7,840 nucleotides of DNA from Pseudomonadota bacterium (lineage in GTDB: Bacteria > Pseudomonadota > Alphaproteobacteria > Acetobacterales > Acetobacteraceae): assembly GCA_021841985.1 (NCBI GenBank), contig JAKCCP010000154.1, positions 1 through 7,840 of the forward strand. Direction: 5' to 3'. The notes under the pieces were generated by a model, which had not been told where the DNA came from, did not search any database, and saw nothing but the letters and a program-made list of their open reading frames with translations. The translations under genes and the position numbers were made by a program. Shown in pieces: positions 1 through 5,738 of the stretch. How positions within the stretch are numbered: position 1 is the stretch's first letter; each line of letters opens with the position of its first letter.

Positions 1-2
1 TT

Positions 3-881
3 CCGATCTGGCGTCTGACCATCCACGCTTTGCCGCTCGCCTTCGCCGCCGATGAAACCGGCGGCATCAATGATCCGCGCGGCATGCATTGCGAGACGCT
101 GGGGGCGCGCCTCCATGTGATCGACGCGACGACGACGGCGCTCCGCAATCTCACCGCCTGCCTCGCGCGCGTCGATCTCGCCATCGCCGAGCTGGTCTCG
201 GCGCCGCTGGCTTCGGGGCTGGCGACGCTGGTCGCCGATGAGCGCGAACTCGGCGCGACCTTGATCGACATGGGCGGCGGCACCACCGGGCTTGCCGTGT
301 TCGCCGAGAACCAGGTGCTGCACACGGCGGTTCTGCCGATCGGCGGGACGCATGTGACGAACGACATCGCCCGCCTGCTCTCGACCCCGATCAGCCACGC
401 CGAGCGGCTCAAGACGCTTTACGGCAATGTCGAGGCGAGCCCGGACGATGAGCGCGAATTCCTCCCGGTGCCGCTGATCGGCGAGGATGAGCGCCATATC
501 GTCAAGGTGCCGCGGAGCATGGTGATCTCCATCATCCGCCCGCGCCTCGAGGAGACCTTCGAACTCCTCAAGGAGCGCCTCGATGGCGCCGGGCTCGCCC
601 GCGATGCCGGCCATCGCGTGGTGCTGACCGGCGGGGCGTGCCAGCTCCCCGGCGCGCGGGAGCTGGCGGCGCGGATTCTCGGCCGTCAGGTGCGGCTCGG
701 CCGCCCGCTCAAGCTGCGCGGCCTCCCTGATCTGATGAGCGGTCCCGGCATCGCCACCGCCGCCGGCCTGCTCGCCTACGCGGGCGGCGCCGGGCGCGGC
801 CTTCCCGATCTCGACCTCGATTCCGAGCGGCCGGCCGGCCTGTTTCGCCGCCTGGTCGATTTCCTGCGCGAGCGCGTCTGA
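3..881 (+). CDS. ftsA: Cell division protein FtsA, C-terminal part (5' end outside window)
   Basis: FtsA is an actin-like ATPase that anchors FtsZ filaments to the inner membrane at the division site. The frame is open at the left edge, and sequence upstream of the first possible start (TTG at 30) still matches the family, so the gene is cut by the window; about 293 residues are visible and roughly 130 N-terminal residues are missing compared with E. coli FtsA. Visible landmarks are the PRGM segment of subdomain 1C, the phosphate-binding loop DMGGGTT (coding 267-287), and the VLTGG adenosine motif (near 620-635). The last residues, LFRRLVDFLRERV, form a likely amphipathic membrane-targeting helix, as expected at an FtsA C-terminus. 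It ends 60 bp before ftsZ in the usual order. Nothing seems broken. Identity is secure from motifs and neighbour. Confidence 0.96.
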   Translation, partial: PIWRLTIHALPLAFAADETGGINDPRGMHCETLGARLHVIDATTTALRNLTACLARVDLAIAELVSAPLASGLATLVADERELGATLIDMGGGTTGLAVFAENQVLHTAVLPIGGTHVTNDIARLLSTPISHAERLKTLYGNVEASPDDEREFLPVPLIGEDERHIVKVPRSMVISIIRPRLEETFELLKERLDGAGLARDAGHRVVLTGGACQLPGARELAARILGRQVRLGRPLKLRGLPDLMSGPGIATAAGLLAYAGGAGRGLPDLDLDSERPAGLFRRLVDFLRERV

Positions 882-923
882 TGCCAGGCGCGCTTTTCAT
901 CCAACCTTTCCGCATCCGGCCTT

Positions 924-934
924 AAAGGGGGAGA
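924..934 (+). promoter_or_regulatory. Ribosome binding site of ftsZ
   Basis: The purine run AAAGGGGGAGA contains GGAG eight bases before the ATG at 942. It is among the clearest Shine-Dalgarno sequences in the window and fixes the ftsZ start. It suggests strong independent translation of ftsZ, in keeping with the high FtsZ levels usually needed. Confidence 0.8.
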
Positions 935-941
935 TGTCCCA

Positions 942-2627
942 ATGACCCTGAACCTCACCGTTCCGCAGCATCTGCACACCGATTTCACGCCCCGGATCAC
1001 CGTCATCGGGGTTGGTGGCGGCGGCACCAACGCGGTCGACAACATGATCTCGCTCAATCTCCAGGGGGTGGATTTCGTCGTCGCCAACACCGACGCGCAG
1101 CAGCTTCTGCATTCGCGCGCCGATCGCCGGGTGCAGCTCGGCCCGCACATCACCCAGGGGCTCGGCGCCGGCGCCAAGCCCGAGATCGGCCGCGCCGCGG
1201 CGGAGGAGGCGGCGGAGGAACTCTATCGCCATCTCGACGGCGCCCACATGGTGTTCATCACCGCCGGCATGGGCGGCGGCACCGGCACGGGTGCGGCGCC
1301 GGTGATCGCGCGCATGGCCCGCGAGCGCAACATCCTCACCGTCGGCGTGGTGACCAAGCCGTTTTCCTTCGAGGGGCCGCGTCGCGCCCGCGCCGCCGAA
1401 CTCGGGATCGAGGAATTGCAGGAATATGTCGATACCCTGATCGTCATCCCGAACCAGAACCTGTTCCGCCTGGCCAATGAGCGCACCAGCTTCCGCGAAG
1501 CCTTCAAGATGGCCGATCACGTGCTCTACATGGGGGTGCGCGGGGTCACCGATCTGATGGTGGTGCCGGGTCTCGTCAATCTCGATTTCGCCGATATCCG
1601 GACGGTGATGGCCGAGATGGGCAAGGCGATGATGGGCACCGGCGAGGCAGACGGCGAAAACCGCGCCGTGCGCGCCGCCGAGGCGGCGATCAACAACCCG
1701 CTGCTCGAGGATACCAGCATGGCCGGGGCGCGCGGCCTTTTGATCAACATCACCGGCGGCGACGACATGACGCTGTTCGAGGTCGATCACGCCGCCAACC
1801 GCATTCGCGAAGAGGTGGACGAGGACGCGAACATCATCTTCGGCTCGGCGGTGGATGAATCCCTGAACGGGCGCATCCGCGTCTCGGTGGTCGCGACCGG
1901 GATCGACACGCCGCGCGAGCAAGCGGCCGAGCGGCCGCGGCTGGTCGCGCTCGGCGGCGGCTATGCCGGGACCGAGGAGGCGACGGCGGTGGCCGGCGTG
2001 GCTGCCGAGATGCCGCAACCGCAGGCCGTTTCCCGGTTTTCGCCGGCGCCGCGGCACAACGGCGCCGCGCCGGTCGTGCCGGCGCCACGCGCGGCGTTCG
2101 CGGCGCATCCCGAAGACGCTGGGCGGGGGCAGGAATCACCGCGTTTCGAGCCGGCCCCACGCGCCATGGAAGCGCCCCCGGCTGAGGCGCGTGACCCCGA
2201 TATGCGTGATCCCAATATGCGTGATCCCAATATGCGTGATCCCGATATGCGTGATCCGGGGGGGCGGCGGGTCGAGCCCCGTGTCGCCGCGTCGGCGGCC
2301 GCGCCGCGCGGCTTGTTTGCAGCACCGCGCCCGGGCGCGACCCAGGCCCCGATTCAGACCCAGACCCAGACCCCGACCCAGACTGGGCCCCAAACCGCCC
2401 CCCCGCCCCCCCGTCCGAGCCTCTTCGGCACCGTGACCGGCGCGCTCCGCCGCAATTTTCAAGCCGCCCGCGCCGCCGAGGCGGACGCCTCGCCGCTGGC
2501 CACGGTTGGGCGCGAGCGCTATGCCGAGGAAGCGCCGCGAGAGATGCCGCGGGCCAGCGTGCGCCCGGCCGGGGAGGAGGATATCGGCCTCGAGATCCCG
2601 ACCTTCCTGCGCCGGCAGACCTCGTGA
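942..2627 (+). CDS. ftsZ: Cell division protein FtsZ
   Basis: FtsZ is the tubulin-like GTPase that polymerises into the cytoplasmic Z-ring and recruits the division machinery. The 561-residue product starts with a short tail, then the nucleotide-binding domain ([12 protein letters not shown] near residues 21-32; tubulin signature GGGTGTG at 111-117) and the T7 synergy loop NLDFAD at 213-218, which supplies the catalytic aspartate for the neighbouring subunit. The globular part ends near residue 322. A Pro/Ala/Arg-rich linker of about 220 residues follows, with two short tandem repeats, and then the conserved C-terminal peptide [15 protein letters not shown] (547-561) that binds FtsA and other partners. 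The length is normal for alphaproteobacteria, whose linkers are longer than that of E. coli FtsZ. The ATG at 942 is supported by a strong ribosome binding site. All key motifs are intact. Confidence 0.98.
   Translation: MTLNLTVPQHLHTDFTPRITVIGVGGGGTNAVDNMISLNLQGVDFVVANTDAQQLLHSRADRRVQLGPHITQGLGAGAKPEIGRAAAEEAAEELYRHLDGAHMVFITAGMGGGTGTGAAPVIARMARERNILTVGVVTKPFSFEGPRRARAAELGIEELQEYVDTLIVIPNQNLFRLANERTSFREAFKMADHVLYMGVRGVTDLMVVPGLVNLDFADIRTVMAEMGKAMMGTGEADGENRAVRAAEAAINNPLLEDTSMAGARGLLINITGGDDMTLFEVDHAANRIREEVDEDANIIFGSAVDESLNGRIRVSVVATGIDTPREQAAERPRLVALGGGYAGTEEATAVAGVAAEMPQPQAVSRFSPAPRHNGAAPVVPAPRAAFAAHPEDAGRGQESPRFEPAPRAMEAPPAEARDPDMRDPNMRDPNMRDPDMRDPGGRRVEPRVAASAAAPRGLFAAPRPGATQAPIQTQTQTPTQTGPQTAPPPPRPSLFGTVTGALRRNFQAARAAEADASPLATVGRERYAEEAPREMPRASVRPAGEEDIGLEIPTFLRRQTS
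2190..2258 (+). repeat. 15-bp tandem repeat in the FtsZ linker (R-D-P-D/N-M)
   Basis: Four complete 15-bp units lie head to tail (2190-2204, 2205-2219, 2220-2234, 2235-2249) with a partial fifth (2250-2258). Each encodes Arg-Asp-Pro-(Asp or Asn)-Met, starting near residue 417. Units 2 and 3 are identical in DNA and the others differ by one or two bases, which points to recent expansion by slippage. The unit is a multiple of three, so changes in copy number keep the frame. It lies wholly within the disordered linker. Confidence 0.9.
2355..2384 (+). repeat. Gln-Thr dipeptide repeat in the FtsZ linker
   Basis: A 6-bp CAGACC unit repeats three times and then continues imperfectly (CCGACC, CAGACT), encoding [10 protein letters not shown] at residues 472-481. 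A C-rich tract encoding consecutive prolines follows at about 2397-2420. This is low-complexity linker sequence, not a domain. Confidence 0.8.
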
Positions 2628-2680
2628 ATTGCGCCGATTCTGTGGCAAAAATACTGCAAGAATAGGGTGTTGTCGCGAAA

Positions 2681-2699
2681 CAATCAGAAATAATGATTG
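2681..2699. promoter_or_regulatory. Perfect 6-7-6 dyad in the ftsZ-lpxC gap (possible operator)
   Basis: The sequence CAATCA-GAAATAA-TGATTG is a perfect 6-bp inverted repeat around a 7-base AT-rich centre. It lies in the most AT-rich stretch of the window (about 2637-2700), and its right arm overlaps the TTGACT box at 2697. The arm length and spacing are those of a typical dimeric regulator site. No known regulator motif is recognised, and a 6-bp dyad can occur by chance, so the role is inferred from position and composition only. Confidence 0.4.
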
Positions 2700-2729
2700 A
2701 CTGGCGCCGCCCCCCGAAGCTGCTTAGCT
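2697..2729 (+). promoter_or_regulatory. Candidate lpxC promoter
   Basis: TTGACT at 2697-2702 matches the -35 consensus at five of six bases. No good -10 box sits 16-18 bases downstream; the nearest candidates are TGCTTA (2721-2726, 18-base spacing) and TTAGCT (2724-2729, 21-base spacing), both poor. A start of transcription around 2732-2737 would give a leader of about 80 bases before the ATG at 2816. The call rests on the -35 box, the adjoining dyad and the AT-rich flank; the -10 part is weak. Confidence 0.35.
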
Positions 2730-2777
2730 TGAGGGGCGGAACGAGTATCGGGTGTTCCGTGCCGGCGGGTAGGCCGG
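2711..2777 (+). other. Consecutive hairpins in the lpxC upstream/leader region
   Basis: Three inverted repeats follow one another. The first has an AAGCT/AGCTT stem (2717-2721 with 2726-2730), extended after a two-base mismatch by CCCC/GGGG (2711-2714 with 2733-2736). The second pairs CGGAAC (2737-2742) with GTTCCG (2754-2759). The third pairs CCGGC (2762-2766) with GCCGG (2773-2777). None is followed by a T-run, so they do not look like an intrinsic terminator for ftsZ. They could structure the lpxC mRNA leader; in GC-rich DNA short stems also arise by chance. Confidence 0.35.
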
Positions 2778-2815
2778 GTTTGCCGTGGCTATTGGCGGCG
2801 CGTGAACGAGATCGA

Positions 2816-3847
2816 ATGGAACCCATGGATTTTTTGACCGACACCCTGCCGCCCCGCGCCCTTCCGCAAGGCCAGTTACCGCGTGGCGCGGCGCCGGTTG
2901 CCGCCAGCCACCGGGGCCTGCCCGGGCAGCGGGCGCTTCCCCGGCAGCGGACGCTCAAGGAAGCCATCGGCTGTGTCGGTGTCGGGCTTCATGGCGGGCG
3001 CGAGGTTGCGCTCACCCTCCACCCCGCGGCGCCGGGAAGCGGCATCCGCTTCCGCCGCGGCGATCTCGGCGTCGATATCCCGGCGCGCTTCGATGCCGTC
3101 GCCGATACCCGCTTATGCACCGAAATCGCCGCCGCCGATCGGCCTGACGCCGCCATCGGCACCATCGAGCATGTCATGGCGGCGCTCGCCGGCTGCGGCA
3201 TCGATAACGCCGTGGTCGAGGTCGATGGGCCGGAAATCCCGATTCTCGATGGCTCCGCCGCGCCTTTCGTCTTTCTCATCGATTGCGCCGGGGTGGTCGA
3301 GCAGGAGGCGCCGCGGCGGGTGATCGAAATCCTCCACCCGATCGAGGTCCGCGCCGGCCGCGCCTGCGCCGCCCTTCTCCCCGCCCGCGGCCCCGAGGCG
3401 GCGATGGCGGGTGAGCTGGAAATGGCTTTCTCCATCGCCTTCGACGCGCCGGCGATCGGGCGCCAGTCCCTGCGCTTGCGGCTCACCGAGGACGGGTTTC
3501 GCCATGAATTGGCGCATGCCCGCACCTTCACCCTCGCCGCCGAGATCGAGGGGCTGCGCGCCAGCGGCCGCGCCCGCGGCGGTAGCCTCGATAACGCGGT
3601 GGTGGTCGATGGCGCGCATGTGCTCAACCCGGGGGGCTTGCGCGCCCCCGATGAATTCGTCCGCCACAAGCTTTTGGATGCGGTCGGCGATCTCGCCCTG
3701 GCCGGGGCGGCGCTGCGCGGGCGCTTCGTCGCCCATTGTTCCGGCCACGCCCTGAACAACCGCCTGCTCCGCGCGCTGTTCGCGAGCGAAGGCGCCTGGC
3801 GCGAAATCAAGCCCGCGGCCTCCCCCCGCCTTTCCGTCGCCGCCTGA
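2816..3847 (+). CDS. lpxC: UDP-3-O-acyl-N-acetylglucosamine deacetylase LpxC
   Basis: LpxC is the zinc-dependent cytoplasmic deacetylase that catalyses the committed step of lipid A synthesis. Numbering from ATG 2816 (343 residues), the core begins near residue 44 (RQRTLKEAIG). The zinc and catalytic sites are present: IEHVMAAL (His119, with Glu118 as the expected base), RHKLLDAVGDL (His284 and Asp288) and SGHALNN (His311), equivalent to E. coli His79, His238, Asp242 and His265. The core needs none of the sequence upstream of 2816, and the in-frame ATG at 2693 lies between the dyad and TTGACT box and has no ribosome binding site. The 2816 start itself has only a weak one, and ATG 2825 is possible. 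An extra N-terminal segment of about 40 residues is Pro/Arg-rich and holds an 18-bp tandem repeat. Function is certain; the start is not. Confidence 0.95.
   Translation: MEPMDFLTDTLPPRALPQGQLPRGAAPVAASHRGLPGQRALPRQRTLKEAIGCVGVGLHGGREVALTLHPAAPGSGIRFRRGDLGVDIPARFDAVADTRLCTEIAAADRPDAAIGTIEHVMAALAGCGIDNAVVEVDGPEIPILDGSAAPFVFLIDCAGVVEQEAPRRVIEILHPIEVRAGRACAALLPARGPEAAMAGELEMAFSIAFDAPAIGRQSLRLRLTEDGFRHELAHARTFTLAAEIEGLRASGRARGGSLDNAVVVDGAHVLNPGGLRAPDEFVRHKLLDAVGDLALAGAALRGRFVAHCSGHALNNRLLRALFASEGAWREIKPAASPRLSVAA
2921..2956 (+). repeat. 18-bp tandem duplication at the 5' end of lpxC
   Basis: Two adjacent 18-bp units (2921-2938 and 2939-2956) match at 15 of 18 bases and encode PGQRAL and PRQRTL. 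The second copy forms the conserved beginning of the LpxC core (RQRTL), so the first looks like a duplicate added to the N-terminal extension. Confidence 0.65.
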
Positions 3848-3848
3848 T

Positions 3849-3898
3849 TTTTCCACCCCCCAACTTTTCCACGCCGCCCGACTTTTCCACACCGCCCG
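3849..3898. repeat. 18-bp tandem repeats after lpxC, each with TTTTCCAC
   Basis: Two adjacent 18-bp units (3863-3880 and 3881-3898) differ at one base (ACTTTTCCAC-G/A-CCGCCCG). A degenerate copy precedes them (TTTTCCACC at 3849) and a truncated one follows (3899-3905). The phase repeats TTTTCCAC every 16-18 bp. TTTTCCACA at 3883-3891 is one base from a DnaA box (TTATCCACA); the other copies are less close. The repeats begin one base after the lpxC stop and are non-coding as far as I can see. Confidence 0.7.
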
Positions 3899-3918
3899 AC
3901 TTTCCGATGTGGGGCGGT
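3891..3918 (+). other. Weak inverted repeat downstream of lpxC
   Basis: ACCGCCC (3891-3897) pairs with GGGCGGT (3912-3918) across a 14-base loop. There is no T-run on either side, so this is at best a weak or factor-dependent 3' end for lpxC. It is the only notable stem in the lpxC-permease gap. Confidence 0.25.
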
Positions 3919-4003
3919 CGTCCGTCGCGCCGATTTCCATCGCGTTGAATGCCCGGATGCTGGCGCGGCCGGGTGATCACGCTCTAAACTGACCGGGATC
4001 AGC

Positions 4004-4009
4004 GGAGAG
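4004..4009 (+). promoter_or_regulatory. Ribosome binding site near the permease start
   Basis: GGAGAG is a good Shine-Dalgarno sequence. Counting GGAGA (4004-4008), it sits seven bases before an in-frame ATA at 4016 but 25 bases before the first conventional start, TTG at 4034. No in-frame ATG or GTG exists between the upstream stop at 3974 and 4034, so this site argues for a non-standard start or a base change. Confidence 0.5.
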
Positions 4010-4033
4010 AACGTCATAACGCTCGCGGTTTTT

Positions 4034-4768
4034 TTGCCCCTCGTCCTGCTCGTCGTCGGCTTTGCCGCCGGGGTGCAGAACGCGCTGGCCGGGGGCGGGT
4101 CGTTCCTCACGTTTCCGGCGCTTTTGCTCGCCGGGATGGATGCGCGGGCGGCCAATATCACCTCCACCGTCGCGCTCTTTCCCGGCCAGGTGACGACCGG
4201 GCTCGCCGGGCGGCGTGACGTTGCCGGGGGCGCGGGGTTGTCGTTCGCGCTGCTGGTCGGGATCAGCCTGGCCGGCGGGGTCGTCGGGGCGCTGCTCCTG
4301 CTTGCGACGCCGCCGCGATTTTTCGCCCGCTTGGTGCCGTTTCTCGTCCTGTTCGCGACGGCGGTTTTCGCCTGGGGCAGTTTTGGACGCCGCCAGCAGG
4401 GGGGGGTTCGCATCGGCCGCGCCGGCGCGGGTGCCGCGCAGTTCGTGATCGCGATCTATGGCGGGTATTTCGGTGGTGGCATCGGATTTCTCATGCTCGC
4501 CGTGCTGACCCTCGCCGGTCTTGCCCTCCGTCAGGCGGGGGCGACGAAAAACGCTCTGGCGGCGGCGATGAACGCGGCGGCGGTCGTGGTTTTCGCCGGC
4601 GGCGGCGAGGTCCATTGGCTGGCCGCGATCAGCCTCGGCATCGGCGCCATCGCCGGCGGCCAGGTCGGCGCCTGGCTGCTGCGCCGGGTCGATGACCGGA
4701 AGCTCCGCATCGGTGTCGTTCTGATCGGTGTCGCGCTGACCATCGGGCTCTTTCTGCGCCAGCCCTGA
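4034..4768 (+). CDS. TauE/SafE (TSUP) family membrane permease
   Basis: This is an inner-membrane protein of the TSUP family, some members of which are linked to export of sulfite, sulfoacetate or other organosulfur anions; the substrate here cannot be told. From TTG 4034 the product has 244 residues and about seven or eight hydrophobic segments, in two halves. Family features are the N-terminal AGGGSFLTFPALL, then ANITSTVALFPGQ near residues 40-52, the mid-protein YGGYFGGGIGFLMLAVL near 142-158, and the C-terminal helix ending IGVALTIGLFLRQP. The coordinates use TTG 4034, but an ATA at 4016 is better placed behind GGAGAG and would add MTLAVF. A 7-T run (4029-4035) lies at the start and an 8-G run (4399-4406) in the central loop. 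lpxC and bamD are normally adjacent in related genomes, so this gene looks inserted. Confidence 0.87.
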   Translation: MPLVLLVVGFAAGVQNALAGGGSFLTFPALLLAGMDARAANITSTVALFPGQVTTGLAGRRDVAGGAGLSFALLVGISLAGGVVGALLLLATPPRFFARLVPFLVLFATAVFAWGSFGRRQQGGVRIGRAGAGAAQFVIAIYGGYFGGGIGFLMLAVLTLAGLALRQAGATKNALAAAMNAAAVVVFAGGGEVHWLAAISLGIGAIAGGQVGAWLLRRVDDRKLRIGVVLIGVALTIGLFLRQP

Positions 4769-4794
4769 TCTCGTGATCCGTCCCGATCTCGTGA
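4767..4794. repeat. Direct repeat GATCTCGTGA in the permease-bamD gap
   Basis: The 10-mer GATCTCGTGA occurs at 4767-4776 and again at 4785-4794, an 18-bp spacing. The first copy begins on the last two bases of the permease stop codon. No function is assigned; it may be a small local duplication or a regulator half-site pair. Confidence 0.5.
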
Positions 4795-4800
4795 AAAGAC

Positions 4801-4833
4801 ATGACGGGCGGGACGGGGTCGGCTATAGGGAGG
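4801..4833 (+). promoter_or_regulatory. bamD ribosome binding site with overlapping promoter-like boxes
   Basis: AGGGAGG at 4827-4833 is a strong Shine-Dalgarno sequence five bases before ATG 4839 and decides the bamD start. The same bases overlap a promoter-like pair: ATGACG (4801-4806) and TATAGG (4824-4829), 17 bases apart. If used, that promoter would start transcription only a few bases before the ATG, giving an almost leaderless message without the ribosome site. The ribosome binding site is the firmer reading. Confidence 0.6.
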
Positions 4834-4838
4834 CGCCG

Positions 4839-5714
4839 ATGACACCCTGCCACCGTAGCGATCGAACGCCCGCTTCCCGCCGCCCGTGCATCAGTGCCGC
4901 CGGCGCGGGGCTGCTCCTGCTCGCCGTCGCAGCACTCGCCGCCTGTTCGTCGTCGAGCAACGATGAGGACGTGTCCAAGATCCCGGTCGAGCAGCTTTAC
5001 AATCAGGGTCTCGATGCGCTGAACGCCGGCCGCTACACGATCGCGACCAAGCGCTTCGACCAGTTGCAATCCAATTACCCCTATTCCGCCTGGGCCGCGA
5101 GCGCCCAGTTGATGGACGCCTATGCGCAATACGCCAGCGGCAAGTTCAGCGATTCCTCCGCGACCCTCGACCGCTTCATCCAGCTCCACCCGACCAGCAA
5201 GGATATCGCCTACGCCTATTATCTCCGCGCCCTCGATTTTTACGAGCAGATCGTCGATGTCCAGCGCGACCAGAAGAACACCCAGCTCGCGCTCGCCGCC
5301 CTCAAGGAGGTGGTCAACCGCTTCCCTGACAGCGCCTATGCCCGCGACGCCCGCTTCAAGATCGATCTCTGCCTCGATCACCTCGCCGGCCAGGAGATGT
5401 CGATCGGGCGCTGGTATGAGGGCCAGGGTCTCTATGCCGCCGCCATCAACCGCTATCAGCGCGTGGTGCAGGATTACCAGATGACCAACATGGCGCCGGA
5501 GGCGCTCTATCGGCTGACCGAAATCTACATGCTGATCGGCATGCCCGATCAGGCGAAAAAGACGGCGAGCGTCTTGCAGCACAATTATCCGAACAGCGAA
5601 TGGTATCGCGATAGCTGGAATCTGCTCGTCGATGATCATCAGGTCTCCGGCAAGCCGGTGGGGGAGGCGGATAATTCCGGGTTTCTCCACCGCGTCTTCG
5701 GCTGGATTTTTTGA
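4839..5714 (+). CDS. bamD: Outer membrane protein assembly factor BamD (lipoprotein)
   Basis: BamD is the essential lipoprotein of the BAM complex, which folds beta-barrel proteins into the outer membrane; it acts on the periplasmic face. The 291-residue product has an N-terminal signal with a hydrophobic stretch and the lipobox LAAC, putting the lipidated cysteine at residue 36. Ser at +2, not Asp, agrees with sorting to the outer membrane. The mature part holds TPR-like repeats, seen in YNQGLDALNAGRYTIATKRF, FPDSAYARDARF, and PEALYRLTEIYMLIG, with the conserved ending GWIF. ATG 4839 is chosen over the upstream GTG 4773 because of the strong AGGGAGG site and because translating from 4773 would add 22 residues before the signal. 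It lies 70 bp after the permease and 24 bp before recN. Confidence 0.95.
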   Translation: MTPCHRSDRTPASRRPCISAAGAGLLLLAVAALAACSSSSNDEDVSKIPVEQLYNQGLDALNAGRYTIATKRFDQLQSNYPYSAWAASAQLMDAYAQYASGKFSDSSATLDRFIQLHPTSKDIAYAYYLRALDFYEQIVDVQRDQKNTQLALAALKEVVNRFPDSAYARDARFKIDLCLDHLAGQEMSIGRWYEGQGLYAAAINRYQRVVQDYQMTNMAPEALYRLTEIYMLIGMPDQAKKTASVLQHNYPNSEWYRDSWNLLVDDHQVSGKPVGEADNSGFLHRVFGWIF

Positions 5715-5738
5715 ACCGCGACCGCGTCGCCCGCCCGC

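Noticed and set aside
30..881. ftsA starting at TTG 30
   Set aside because: The codons before TTG 30 in the same frame still match FtsA, so the gene runs off the left edge and this TTG is internal.
897..2108. Minus-strand open frame of 403 codons across ftsZ
   Set aside because: It is fully antisense to the conserved globular domain of FtsZ, with no ribosome binding site or family match; a composition shadow.
2190..2258. Short regular repeats as a possible CRISPR-like array
   Set aside because: The units are head-to-tail without spacers, are in frame with FtsZ and encode a pentapeptide repeat in its linker.
3891..3918. Intrinsic terminator after lpxC
   Set aside because: The 7-bp stem has a 14-base loop and no T-run on either strand, so it does not meet the usual form; kept only as a weak inverted repeat.
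2989..4413. Minus-strand open frame of 474 codons across lpxC and the permease
   Set aside because: It spans two genes and the repeat-rich gap antisense and reads as Arg/Pro/Ser-rich low-complexity sequence; not a gene.
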